Notes: generated by a model from the sequence alone, not told the origin. A stretch of DNA of 64,000 nucleotides from Bacteroidetes bacterium ADurb.Bin174 (GCA_002070265.1 MWCX01000016.1:1-64000); one strand, 5' to 3'; shown: positions 34,511 to 43,463, counted from the first letter of the stretch. Translations and numbers: made by a program.

Positions 34511-36499
34511 CTATTCTGCTGTTATTCTTTTAATCAATTCATTTGCTTGATTACTTAAAACAGCACTTTCTTTAGTCGTAATAACATTATCAAGCAAGCC
34601 AAGGTCTTTGAATATTCGTTTTTTCTCTTGCCAATTTTCATTGTATTGTTCATCTTTTAAAAGACCCAGATGTTCCCAATACCAAACTTTTCCATTGTGT
34701 CGAATTGTAAAGTCAGGTTCTTTCCATTGATTTTCATTGTAATAAAGCTTTTCTTCGTATTGAAAGTCAATATTTGAACGATACAAAATGTTCGCAATTA
34801 TTACTTCCGATTTTGAACGAACCCATATTCCACTCTCGGTTTTGTGGATTTTATAGAGTAAGTGTTTATTTACTCCTAAATATCTACCAATTTCTTGGTG
34901 CATTGAATTTGAACTATCAAAATTGTCAAGTAAGTAAACAAGATAGTCCAATAAATTATGTTTGTATTCTCTTTTTCTTGCTGTTTCGTTGCTAATGTTT
35001 TCAAGTTGTTCTTTTGTCAATTCTTTTTCGTTCGCGTTAATTATAAGACACTTGTCAAGGTTTTTAGTCAATATTGCTTCGTTATTTACTAAAGCTTTGT
35101 AAGTAATATTAAAAAAGTCTTTACAAGAAAGTCTTGAGTAATCAGGTTTTAAAAGAACTGGTATAACCATTCCAGTTTTTGAAGAATCCACAATAGTTTT
35201 TAACTCTGCATTTGTATTAGTTTTAAAAACTTTAAATCCAGTAAAACCTTTCCCTTCAATTGTTATTGCATTGCAATTCAGAAAATAGGGAAGTGCAGAT
35301 TGTAATTCTTCTTCGGCAAAATATTGTAAGGTCTTTTTACCAATTTCATTGTTACTTGCCTTTTTGAACAAATTTTTTATTTCTTCTTCTTTTGGAAATG
35401 ACTTATCAATAAAATGTGTTTTACGAACCTGAACATTCTTATTTGAATAGAGTATGTATGAGGTTGCTCCGTTTTGGTCTCTGCCTGCTCTCCCAATTTC
35501 TTGATAATACTGTTCAATTGATTCAGGTAACATAAAATGAATAACAACACGAATATTCGGGATGTCTATTCCCATTCCAAAAGCATTAGTCGCAAAAACT
35601 AAATTCGTTGAACCATCTCTGTATTCGGAAATTATTTGTTGCCTTTCAGAACTCGACATATCTCCATGAAAAGACAATGCAGAAAGACCTTTTTGATTAG
35701 CAATCTCACACAAATCTTCTACACCGCCTTTGTGATATTTACGATATAAATAAACTAAAACCTTTTCATCTTTGTGGTCATCAATTATTTCCCAAAGTCG
35801 CTCACGTTTTTCATCTTCATTAGAAAGTTTCTCAACCTTCAAATCAATATCAAATCTTAATAATACATCGTCTTTCAGAATTGATTTTTTATCAATTTTA
35901 AAGTCATTTGTAATGTCAATTAGCTCTCTAGGGTTAATAGTTGCCGTTAAACCTAAAATCGTAGGCCATTGTTCTGAAAAAACGGAGTTCAAAAATACAG
36001 GAATATGTTTGTAAAAAGGTCTGAAATCAAAACCCCATTGACTTATACAATGTACTTCGTCTATAACAACTAATTTAATTTTGTCTTTTTGCAACGAAAT
36101 ACAATATTCAAAAAAGCCATCAGTAGCCATCCTTTCAGGACTTGCAAAAATGAAATCAGGATTAGTTTCTCCATTTGCAAACATTTTTAATTGTTTAATT
36201 TGCTCCGATGCACCCATACCACCGTGAATAGCTAATACATTACAGCCGGAGGCTGTAAGTTTTTCAGTTTGTTCATCAATCAATGCAATTAGCGGCGAAA
36301 CAACTAAACAAGTTCCCTTAAAAGCTTTTGCGGCAACCCAATAAATCAATGATTTACCACCACCCGTTGGCATTACTGCCAATGTTGAGCCATGAGTAAT
36401 TACATTATTAATAACTTTCTCTTGGAATGTTTTTAAGGAAAAAATACTTGCTAGTGCAGGAAATTCCTTTTTAAATACTGCAACTGCATTAGTAGTCAT
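34511..36499 (-). CDS. RecQ-like helicase fused to a PD-(D/E)XK-type nuclease domain
   Basis: The 662-residue SF2 helicase has Walker A MPTGGGKS (43-50), DEVH (147-150), the RecQ loop CISQWGFDFRP, a LGLTATI motif and QEIGRAGRDQ (motif VI). RQC zinc cysteines and an HRDC domain are not apparent. The C-terminus (about 565-645) reads SKSEVIIANILYRS, then KEPDFTIRHNGKVWYWEHLG, the Glu...Asp...Glu pattern of nuclease domains found at the end of some helicases. It overlaps the unknown partner gene by 11 bp and lies between palindromic elements E1 and E2, in AT-rich DNA. Anti-phage defence is inferred, not shown. Confidence 0.85.
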   Translation of the reverse strand: MTTNAVAVFKKEFPALASIFSLKTFQEKVINNVITHGSTLAVMPTGGGKSLIYWVAAKAFKGTCLVVSPLIALIDEQTEKLTASGCNVLAIHGGMGASEQIKQLKMFANGETNPDFIFASPERMATDGFFEYCISLQKDKIKLVVIDEVHCISQWGFDFRPFYKHIPVFLNSVFSEQWPTILGLTATINPRELIDITNDFKIDKKSILKDDVLLRFDIDLKVEKLSNEDEKRERLWEIIDDHKDEKVLVYLYRKYHKGGVEDLCEIANQKGLSALSFHGDMSSSERQQIISEYRDGSTNLVFATNAFGMGIDIPNIRVVIHFMLPESIEQYYQEIGRAGRDQNGATSYILYSNKNVQVRKTHFIDKSFPKEEEIKNLFKKASNNEIGKKTLQYFAEEELQSALPYFLNCNAITIEGKGFTGFKVFKTNTNAELKTIVDSSKTGMVIPVLLKPDYSRLSCKDFFNITYKALVNNEAILTKNLDKCLIINANEKELTKEQLENISNETARKREYKHNLLDYLVYLLDNFDSSNSMHQEIGRYLGVNKHLLYKIHKTESGIWVRSKSEVIIANILYRSNIDFQYEEKLYYNENQWKEPDFTIRHNGKVWYWEHLGLLKDEQYNENWQEKKRIFKDLGLLDNVITTKESAVLSNQANELIKRITAE

Positions 36500-37481
36500 A
36501 ATGATAGTTTTGTGAGTTTTGTTTTAAAATATCAATTTCAGTTTGGTGACATCTTGAAACGAATGATAAAAAGCCATCAACAACTACAAACCTATATTCA
36601 ACAGGTAAACTAATACCTTGTAAAGCATAAAGTTCCTTTAATTTGTTGAATATTCTTAAAGCGTAAAATGCAAAAATACCATACGGATAAAAGTAATTCT
36701 GTTGGGTTGTTCCTTCTTTTGCATTTATCATGAGGAACTGAGAATCTTCTTTGCAACCAAATTTCTTCTTGTTTGAAAGGTAGTACAAAGCCCAAACAGC
36801 TTCCCTACTTCTACTTGGAAACATTTCTGGAAATAATCTATAAATGAATTGACTTTTAATACCCCCGCCAATTACACCAAATGCCGTATAATCTTCTTCG
36901 TCAAATTTGTGGTAATCTAATTTGCTACACGAATCAATACTTTCAAAATTCTTTCCGTCATACTGCTCTTTTCTTAATTTGTTAGCTAATTTGACGATGT
37001 TGTATGTAATATCAAATAAATGTCCTGGTTGCGCACTGTTAAATGCAGAACGAAACTTGTCAAGTTCCTTTGCTTGTTTATTTTGTAGTGTTTTTCGAAT
37101 AATTGGAATTTGGTTTTTTAGAATTGTATTTTTGAAAGAATTTACATCATGTCTGTATTCTTCAAGCGATTCTAAATCGAAAATTTCTTGATAAGAATTT
37201 CTTTCTTTTTCAAAATCTTCTATTGTCTCCTTTAAAAGTCGTTCAAGGATTATTTTTGCATTTTTTGGTTTGCTCTTTGGTTTTGAAGTTGAACCAAATT
37301 TTGCTGCAAGCTTTTCTAGTTCACTTTCTTGAACAGAATTACCACTTTCTGTGTCAGTAAATTTTTGGAAGTATTCGGGTATTATCTGTTTTATTTCATC
37401 CCAAACCTTGTCAATATGGTCTTGGTCGTAACAGATTTCTTCAATATTATTTTTGTATTCAAGACAGTTTGGATAGTACAT
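36489..37481 (-). CDS. Unknown protein, partner of the RecQ-like helicase
   Basis: This 330-residue protein matches no family I can name. It is soluble, with no signal peptide. The N-terminal half is charged and helical (KPKSKPKNAKIILERLLKE; YRHDVNSFKNTILKNQ). The C-terminal half has a distinctive segment GVIGGGIKSQFIYRLFPEMF, then SREAVWALYYLSNKK and FYPYGIFAFYALRIFNKL. It starts a two-gene unit; its end overlaps the helicase start by 11 bp, implying translational coupling and joint function. Gene pairs of a helicase-nuclease with an unknown adaptor are typical of defence systems. Confidence 0.75.
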   Translation of the reverse strand: MYYPNCLEYKNNIEEICYDQDHIDKVWDEIKQIIPEYFQKFTDTESGNSVQESELEKLAAKFGSTSKPKSKPKNAKIILERLLKETIEDFEKERNSYQEIFDLESLEEYRHDVNSFKNTILKNQIPIIRKTLQNKQAKELDKFRSAFNSAQPGHLFDITYNIVKLANKLRKEQYDGKNFESIDSCSKLDYHKFDEEDYTAFGVIGGGIKSQFIYRLFPEMFPSRSREAVWALYYLSNKKKFGCKEDSQFLMINAKEGTTQQNYFYPYGIFAFYALRIFNKLKELYALQGISLPVEYRFVVVDGFLSFVSRCHQTEIDILKQNSQNYHYDY

Positions 37482-37537
37482 ATTTCCTAAATTTAATCAT
37501 TCTGTTATTTTTTGCACGGTCTTTCTTACACTTGCCA

Positions 37538-37665
37538 GCTAACGGACGGCGGTATGAAAAGTTGCCGATTGCGGGCGATTCCCTATCAGATTACACAAAA
37601 GTTGAAGCGGGATACAACCCTTGAATAACCTACTGAATCGGCAATTTTTTATACCGCGTGTTAGC
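37538..37665. repeat. Palindromic boundary element E2
   Basis: The arms GCTAACGG...GCGGTATGAAAAGTTGCCGATT (37538-37570) and AATCGGCAATTTTTTATACCGC...GTTAGC (37636-37665) pair closely. The loop has TTCCCTATCAGATTACA and TACAACCCTTGAAT, aligned with E1's loop. The arms of E1 and E2 are unrelated in sequence, yet each is self-complementary, so structure rather than sequence is kept. Confidence 0.75.
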
Positions 37666-37673
37666 AAACGTGG

Positions 37674-38153
37674 TTATTTCAATCTATTAAAATATTTATT
37701 TAATTCATTATTATTTATTACTTCATTAAGTTTTGTAGTATCAATTCCATTTTCGTTATGAAACCAATCAATTTTTGAATCTTTACATTCATAATATTCA
37801 AGAAAAGGGTCAAAATCAATTACTAACTTTAGTAAACTGTCTGGGCTTATATATGTTTTGTAAGTTTCAACTGTTAATGATGTTACTGATGATTTAACAC
37901 CATTTTCACCATTCCTGCCAGTACCGAGATAAAACCCCTTAGCTAGCTTTACTGGTACACTTATTGTATCACAATCGGATACACTTGGAAATACTGTGAC
38001 TTTAGTTCTGTCATCATTTACTCTTACATATATATTCCTTGAATAATCTTGACGTGTCTTATAAACAATAAGAAAATCTCCTTCATTACCATTTTTTTCG
38101 CAAGAACTTATGGTAACAAAAAACAAAATGAATAAAACATAATTCTTTATCAT
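37674..38153 (-). CDS. Small lipoprotein downstream of the C10 protease
   Basis: The 159-residue protein has a lipoprotein signal (KNYVLFILFFVTISSC, Cys at residue 18, then EKNGNEGD). The rest is polar and predicted mixed alpha-beta. It begins 2 bp after the C10 protease frame ends, so the pair is probably one transcript. In C10 family loci small secreted partners are sometimes inhibitors of the protease; this is only a positional suggestion, and no family is recognised. Confidence 0.65.
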   Translation of the reverse strand: MIKNYVLFILFFVTISSCEKNGNEGDFLIVYKTRQDYSRNIYVRVNDDRTKVTVFPSVSDCDTISVPVKLAKGFYLGTGRNGENGVKSSVTSLTVETYKTYISPDSLLKLVIDFDPFLEYYECKDSKIDWFHNENGIDTTKLNEVINNNELNKYFNRLK

Positions 38154-38155
38154 AA

Positions 38156-40138
38156 CTAATTGATAATTAAATTAATAAAATATTTTCTCTCATTTGATAT
38201 TATTTTGGTCATAGCCAAACCTTTAATCTCCTTCGGAAGGTTAATCTGAAATAGTTCAGTTGTGATATTTTCTTTACTATACATTATTTGTCCGAGACTA
38301 TTAACTACAGTTACTGAATATGGTAAACAATTGGAGTTTGTCTTTATTTGGAAAAGACCATCATTAGGGTTAGGATATATTACAAAATCATTTGAAGATA
38401 CAATATTGGAAATAGAATTACTATTATCAGCACCTGTATGCTCCGAGAATATTTTTGGTATACTAGCATTGTCTGTAGAATCTATTTTTGCAGATTTTGT
38501 CCCTCCTAATAGAACTGTAATATCCTGATTTTTGTAAACTCTCTCTCCACAATTATTTCGTAAAGTTAGAGCACCAAAATATACGCCTTGAATATCAGCA
38601 CCTTCTCCTTTCCAAATTGTTGTAGTTACGTTATTTTCAAGGAGACCAGCACCTTGGAAAACAACATTTCCCCATCTGTTTACTACTACAAACTCATAGG
38701 AGTTTGCATTTATTGCTCTAATTTCAAACCAACCATAGTAATCATCCATACCTTTAATAATCGCATTGTCAATATGCATCAACTGCAAACCACAATCATT
38801 ACTACAATTGGAAGGGGCAATAAATGCTTCAAAAGTCCCGCCTAATTCAACTGAAAAACCGGGATTTAATGTAATAGAACTGCCAGCACTTAATGATAAA
38901 TTGCCTCCTGATTGAACAGTAAGGTTTTTTCCACTTGAAGGTAATGAAATCGAATTACGTGCGTATTCCGATTTTGTGTCAGACACAGTAGTATAACTCA
39001 CATCTGTAATATCTGCAGGAATCCCGGTACACGTAGGGGATATACCAATAACTGCCATTTGATTTTTGTTATAATTGCTACTGCCTGGAGTCAAATCATC
39101 TAAATTGTAATTACCATTATATGTTCCACCCCACCCCCAGTTTATGTGAAATAGATTGGGGTTTGTAACATCGTATCCATCAATAACAAAAAAATGTTTA
39201 GCAGTACTCAGATCACTTTTATCGCCTCGATAAAAAACTGGTCTCTCACAATCAATTTCATTTCTAATTATTTGCAACCAAACATTACTTGGCCAGTCTG
39301 TTCTCACTCTTTTTTCTACACCCTTGAAATTAAAATCTTTGAATGCATCTTCAATTTTATTTACTGTTGTCCAAGACCCTGAACACCAATATGTCATATT
39401 TGCTTTTTTTCCGCAATCACTTAAAAGTCTAGCTACTGCATCTCCATGATTCTGAGGTGTTGTATTTCTTAATCTACTTGGCATAATTGACCAATTATAT
39501 GAACTTGGCCATTCCCAATACCACATTATTTGCCCCATCGCAACTGCTCCACAACCAGCTAAAGCTCTATTATCACACTAATCATCACAGCCTTTGTCAG
39601 GACAAAATGCATTATATGAAGGAGTACAACCTCCGTCAAAATTTTTATTTTGCCCCCATAAAACTTCACCCCTGCCCGTGACATTAAGCAAGTTTGTTCC
39701 AGGTGTATACGTCTTCAAAGATTTCAAATAACTACTCTTTTTAAGAGTATTCCATTTTTCCGAAACTTGAATGTTAGCAGATTTCAAATGTCTAGATGTA
39801 TTAATCTGCTCTTTATAATTACTAAGTAGGTCAATTAATTGCACAGGTTTTTCATCATCAAGACTAAACTCCCCGGTTGTTTCATATCCTAATATTGGGC
39901 AAGTGGAATTACTCGCTGAGACAAGTACCCAACCACCATTAGTGAAATTAATCACATAAAAAACAATCTCATTATCAGCAATCTCTGTCAGTACGTTTTT
40001 AATTTTGTTCGAAGTATTTGATTGTTTAGTACTAAAAAAGTTACTTGCAACAATTTTGGATGTTTCAATATCAACCAATTGTGCAAATCCGTTTTGTAAA
40101 ATCATTGATAAACAAATGATTAAATAATATTTTCTCAT
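38156..40138 (-). pseudogene. C10 (streptopain-like) cysteine protease with T9SS tail, split by an in-frame TAG
   Basis: One frame runs 38156-40138 with a single TAG at 39578-39580. Before it: signal peptide (1-19) and the C10 prodomain (GGWVLVSASNSTCPILGY; GEVLWGQ) ending in CPDKGCDD. After it: CDNRALAGCGAVAMGQIMWYW with the catalytic Cys, HFFVIDGYD with the catalytic His, and INWGWGGTYNG. A beta-rich region and a T9SS domain (FVIYPNPNDGLFQI) end the protein. Read separately, the pieces are 186 and 460 residues. The second could start at an ATG just after the catalytic Cys, so it would be inactive. Everything else looks intact, so loss is recent, or the stop is a sequencing error. Confidence 0.8.
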
Positions 40139-40193
40139 AATTCTCTGTTTTTTAAGGCTATACGTGTGTTTTTACCATGTTTGCTAACATTTA

Positions 40194-40360
40194 ATTTACG
40201 AAACAAATATACAACATTCGTAAATATAAAATTTATAACATTCGCATATCATTTCAGCAATAATTCTATATATTTTCTATACACACCTATAAATCAACTA
40301 AATACAACAATTGAAATTGATTAAACATCATTTGCGTTTACGAATGATTATATTCGCATA
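40194..40360 (-). promoter_or_regulatory. Upstream region of the C10 protease with repeated TTTACGAATG-type sites
   Basis: ATTTACGAA (40194-40202) and TTCGTAAAT (40217-40225) form a perfect 9-bp inverted repeat that encloses a minus-strand -7 box (CAAATATA, 40204-40211). CATTCGCATA near 40239, TTTACGAATG near 40338 and ATTCGCATA near 40352 are further related sites. The cluster lies directly before the protease start. The rest of 40361-40620 shows nothing recognisable except a 28-bp match to 31383-31411. Confidence 0.45.
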
Positions 40361-40620
40361 AGCATAAAAATGCAAATTGAAGTCTTACCGGCAGAATACG
40401 AAAGAAGGTTTATTCTTTAAAGATATAGTAAAAATCTTTAATCTTTTGGATACGATGGAAGACTTGAAATACTACCAATTCATTTAATTTTCCGGAGCGG
40501 GAAACCGGAGGGAGGGCTTGTTGACTTACTATAATTCGAACCTAAACAGACACCACCATAAGTCAGTGAATATTTTTAAACCTTAAATGTGATATAATCT
40601 GCCGGAAAACACAATTACAT

Positions 40621-41067
40621 TTATTCACGATGAAAAGGTACATATTGAGGAGCTTTGGGAACATACTCCACATTGTCCCAAAGCGGGCTGGTAATCATCA
40701 AGTCAGCACTATAACGGTTGCAGGCTATTGGAACATTGTGAATGCGGCACTGACGCAAAAGCATCTGTATGTCAGCTTCGTGTGGATTTGCACTTAGATC
40801 GTCTATCAAAAACACGCAAAAATCTATTTGTTTATTCACAACCATTGCTGCAATTTCGGCATCGCCGCCCATCGGACCGGAGTTTTTACGTTCAACCTCT
40901 ACTTCTATTCCTTCATCTTTAAAGGCTTTCTGTATTAGTCCGCCGGTAGTTCCCGTACAAATCAGCTTATGCTGTGAAAGCATATCCGAGTTAAAAACTG
41001 CCCATTCTACCATGTCTGCCTTGCGTGCATCGTGTGCTACCAAGGCTATTTTGAGTTGTTTTTTCAT
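40621..41067 (-). CDS. mgsA: Methylglyoxal synthase
   Basis: The 148-residue enzyme converts dihydroxyacetone phosphate to methylglyoxal. Motifs: IALVAHDARKADMVEW at the start, CTGTTGGLIQKAFKD (phosphate loop), SGPMGGDAEIAAMV with the catalytic Asp, and DDLSANPHEADIQMLLRQC. The frame is open 19 codons further upstream, but the ATG at 41065-41067 (MKKQLKIALV) is the family start. An internal 73-bp piece of this gene is duplicated at 33924 and a piece of its 3' flank near 31383. Confidence 0.95.
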   Translation of the reverse strand: MKKQLKIALVAHDARKADMVEWAVFNSDMLSQHKLICTGTTGGLIQKAFKDEGIEVEVERKNSGPMGGDAEIAAMVVNKQIDFCVFLIDDLSANPHEADIQMLLRQCRIHNVPIACNRYSADLMITSPLWDNVEYVPKAPQYVPFHRE

Positions 41068-41277
41068 TGTTTTTCTATTTAATCTGAGTGCAAAGTTAAT
41101 GTTTCTTCCAGGATTAAGTATCATCCTTTTTGAAACTTATTTAATGTGAAAGAGTTGAGTTAGGCGGAAATAAACTTGTTTTTTTGCTCATCAGGCAAGG
41201 TCGGTTCCTCACCCCCACTCATACAGTAACAGGAAATGATAAAAAAATATGCTTTTGCAAAAAAGTTTTCTTTTTAC

Positions 41278-41308
41278 TTGTTTAATAAACAAAAGTTTAT
41301 TACGTTTG
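41278..41308 (+). promoter_or_regulatory. Promoter of the DUF5053 operon
   Basis: TTG (41278-41280), a 20-bp spacer and TACGTTTG (41301-41308) lie 41 bp before the first ATG at 41349. Confidence 0.65.
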
Positions 41309-41348
41309 TAACGTCAATAGAGGTAATAACAACTAAACCTAAAACCTA

Positions 41349-41504
41349 ATGAAAAAGTACATTTCGAAGCAACGACGTGAAGTGGAAAAAGAACTGCTGA
41401 TGTATTTACGAAACTACCGATTTTTTCGTTCACGTTTTACTAAAACAGATGAACTTGATAAATTAATTAATGATATCGTAGAAGAGTTAAAATCAGATAT
41501 TTAA
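41349..41504 (+). CDS. Small basic-acidic protein of 51 residues, upstream of DUF5053
   Basis: ATG at 41349 to TAA at 41504. The predicted helix starts basic (KKYISKQRREVEKELLMYLR) and ends acidic (LINDIVEELKSDI). It has a good promoter and lies 35 bp before the DUF5053 gene, same strand, so it is likely a real member of a two-gene unit. No family is recognised; its small size makes the call moderate. Confidence 0.55.
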   Translation: MKKYISKQRREVEKELLMYLRNYRFFRSRFTKTDELDKLINDIVEELKSDI

Positions 41505-41539
41505 TCAAATAAGCTCGTGTTTGCTAAAAAACTACTAAA

Positions 41540-41935
41540 ATGACAACGCAAGAAAAATTTGAACAGTTAAAAAATCGTGAAATGAATGCCGGTACAGAAT
41601 CTGAATACCGGGAGATTCAAGTTGCCATGGAGAAACTTGCCGATGCGGATCCCGAAGGATTTGAGCAAGCTGTATTGGCAAGCATGCGACGCACCCGCCA
41701 AAAAGCTCAAAACCTAAGGATAAAGGAGCAAATGGAAGCAATTTCCGAAATCATATCCATGTCATATATAGCCAAAACGTATTTTAATAAAACCAAATCG
41801 TGGCTCAGTCAGCGTATCAATGAACTTAACGTTAATGGTAAGCCGGCTTCGTTTACAGATGAGGAAATCGAAACACTGAATTATGCCTTCAAAGACATAT
41901 CAAAAAAAATTGGTGCATTTAGCGTTTCTCGTTAA
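41540..41935 (+). CDS. DUF5053 family protein
   Basis: The 131-residue soluble, helical protein has the DUF5053 pattern: an N-terminal coiled-coil-like region, then IISMSYIAKTYFNKTKSWLSQRINEL, which resembles a helix-turn-helix, and PASFTDEEIETLNYAFKDISKKI. DUF5053 proteins occur in Bacteroidota accessory regions and have no known function. It is the second gene after a 51-residue ORF and is followed by repeat family A. Confidence 0.8.
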   Translation: MTTQEKFEQLKNREMNAGTESEYREIQVAMEKLADADPEGFEQAVLASMRRTRQKAQNLRIKEQMEAISEIISMSYIAKTYFNKTKSWLSQRINELNVNGKPASFTDEEIETLNYAFKDISKKIGAFSVSR

Positions 41936-42023
41936 TTTTTTTTGGTAAAAAAGTGTATCGAAAATCCCTTGCACCGGAGCTGTGCGTGGGATTTTTTAAA
42001 ATTGGAAAATAAAATTTTTATCC

Positions 42024-42208
42024 CTTCATTTTTTTGTCTTGATACAAAAAAACGAAGCAAAAAAAAATCAAGACTGCGCCCGCTTCGCTCGAAAAATTTG
42101 CGCTCAAACAGCTAAATCGTCCAAACTCGCAACTTCGTTGCTCAGACAAGGACGATTCTTAACGCTGTTCTCACTTATTTTTCGGCTCACCGGACGAGGT
42201 CTGGTCGC
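42024..42208 (+). repeat. Repeat family A, copy A4
   Basis: Hairpin 2 here has an outer stem AACAGC/GCTGTT where A1 and A3 have GATTGAC/GTCAATC, and ATCGTCC/GGACGAT where they have ATCGTTC/GAACGAT; all changes keep pairing. A degenerate CGGAAC tract and an AATCTGCG word follow (42230-42302). The 41936-42371 gap contains no supported gene besides this. Confidence 0.75.
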
Positions 42209-42313
42209 TTCCTGCAACGTAACCCCGAAATTTGCGTAAATCTGCGAGAAACCATCCTCGTGAACTCGGAACCCGCACCGCACACCTCGGAACTCGCACC
42301 CCAAATAAAGATT

Positions 42314-42353
42314 TTGATATTAAAACTAATGTCATTAACTTTGTGTCGTTAAT
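42314..42353 (+). promoter_or_regulatory. Promoter and putative HicB operator of hicAB-1
   Basis: TTG (42314-42316), 19-bp spacer, TAACTTTG (42336-42343). The perfect inverted repeat ATTAAC-N8-GTTAAT (42334-42353) overlaps the -7 box, as expected for a repressor site of the HicB antitoxin. Confidence 0.65.
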
Positions 42354-42371
42354 CAATCTAATAAAAGAAAT

Positions 42372-42557
42372 ATGAAATACAGCGAGCTACACAGGCTGTT
42401 GCAAAAAGCCGGTTGCTATCAAACAGGAGAACAGCGAGCCGGACATCCGGAGTGGTACAGTCCGATAACGGGTAAAAAATTTACGACAAGCAATCATCTC
42501 TCGCGAGAGGTAGCAACAGGAACATTAAAATCAATTAAGCGGGATGCTGGGATTTAA
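42372..42557 (+). CDS. hicA: HicA family toxin, module 1
   Basis: The 61-residue protein matches HicA mRNA interferases: SELHRLLQKAGCYQ, the catalytic His in RAGHPEWYSP, and VATGTLKSIKRDAGI at the end. HicA has a dsRNA-binding-like fold and cleaves mRNA when HicB is lost. It is followed after 41 bp by hicB. A second module lies about 0.9 kb downstream; the two HicA proteins are only distantly alike. Confidence 0.85.
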   Translation: MKYSELHRLLQKAGCYQTGEQRAGHPEWYSPITGKKFTTSNHLSREVATGTLKSIKRDAGI

Positions 42558-42598
42558 TCCCCATTTTTTGAAGTAAAAATTAATAAAACGAAATAACA

Positions 42599-42994
42599 AT
42601 GAAAAAAATAAAAGTATTTATAGAACGTGCATCGGATGGCTATTATAGTGCTTATATGCCCGATTCTCCACTAAATTTTGGTGCTACAGGTGAAGGTAGT
42701 ACGGCAACTGAAGCTCAGGAAGATTTTCTAAACGTGGTAAATGATTACGTGAAAAACGGCGAAACATTACCGGAAGGAGCTGAGTTCGAATTCAACTACG
42801 ATGTAGCCTCGTTTTTAGAGTATTACCGCACCCGCTTAACGCTTGCCGGATTATCACGCATCACAGGCGTATCACAAGGACAATTAAGTCATTATGTAAC
42901 AGGGCATCGTAAGCCAAGTGCACGTACAACAGAAAAAATACAGCAATCACTACACAGATTTGCTGAAGATTTACAGCAAATCCATTTTATTTGA
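42599..42994 (+). CDS. hicB: HicB family antitoxin with C-terminal HTH, module 1
   Basis: The 131-residue protein has the HicB partial RNase H-like N-terminus (VFIERASDGYYSAYMPDSP; GEGSTATEAQEDF) and an HTH in the C-terminal half (AGLSRITGVSQGQLSHYVTG). It neutralises HicA and probably represses the operon through the inverted repeat at 42334-42353. Confidence 0.85.
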   Translation: MKKIKVFIERASDGYYSAYMPDSPLNFGATGEGSTATEAQEDFLNVVNDYVKNGETLPEGAEFEFNYDVASFLEYYRTRLTLAGLSRITGVSQGQLSHYVTGHRKPSARTTEKIQQSLHRFAEDLQQIHFI

Positions 42995-43195
42995 TTGATT
43001 GACATCGAATAATAAATTAGACTCTGTCAATCGCGATCTGCGTAAATCTGCGACTTCTATCTGCGTAAATCTCCGAGAAACCATCCTCGTGAACTCGGAA
43101 CCCGCACCCCGCACCACGCACCGCGGAACACGGAGACATGCCACCCCATTATCCTGACAAAAAAAGGCTTTTTAATCAAAATACTTACTTGTATA

Positions 43196-43227
43196 TTTGC
43201 ATGTATAACAAAAACGTTATATATTTG
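43196..43227 (+). promoter_or_regulatory. Promoter and putative HicB operator of hicAB-2
   Basis: TTG within 43196-43199, 20-bp spacer, TATATTTG (43220-43227). The inverted repeat TATAAC-N6-GTTATA (43204-43221) fills the spacer. A second TATATTTG at 43192-43199 may be an alternative -7 box. A degenerate CGGAAC and AATCTGCG tract precedes it (43020-43140). Confidence 0.6.
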
Positions 43228-43250
43228 TGCCGTAATCTAAAAGCTATGAA

Positions 43251-43433
43251 ATGAAATGGAGTGAATTAAGAAGGATAGCCGAAAAGAATGGCTGGTATCT
43301 TTACCGAAACGGCAGCAAGCATGATATCTACCGACATCCCGGGAAGGATTACCCCATCCAAATTGGGCGGCACGGTTCCGAGGAAATTAAAACCGGTACA
43401 TTTAACAAACTAAAAAAACAGATAGGGTTTTAA
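43251..43433 (+). CDS. hicA: HicA family toxin, module 2
   Basis: The 60-residue protein has the HicA pattern WSELRRIAEKNGWYLYRNGSK, then HDIYRHPG with the catalytic His, IQIGRHGSEEIKTGTFNKLK at the end. It is closer to classical HicA than module 1. hicB-2 follows after 30 bp. Confidence 0.9.
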   Translation: MKWSELRRIAEKNGWYLYRNGSKHDIYRHPGKDYPIQIGRHGSEEIKTGTFNKLKKQIGF

Positions 43434-43463
43434 TCCATATCTATTCTAAAAACAATAATCAAC

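Noticed and set aside
34362..37665. Calling E1 and E2 true integron attC sites.
   Set aside because: The core bases do not fit the GTTRRRY consensus well and no integrase gene is in the window, so only the resemblance is stated.
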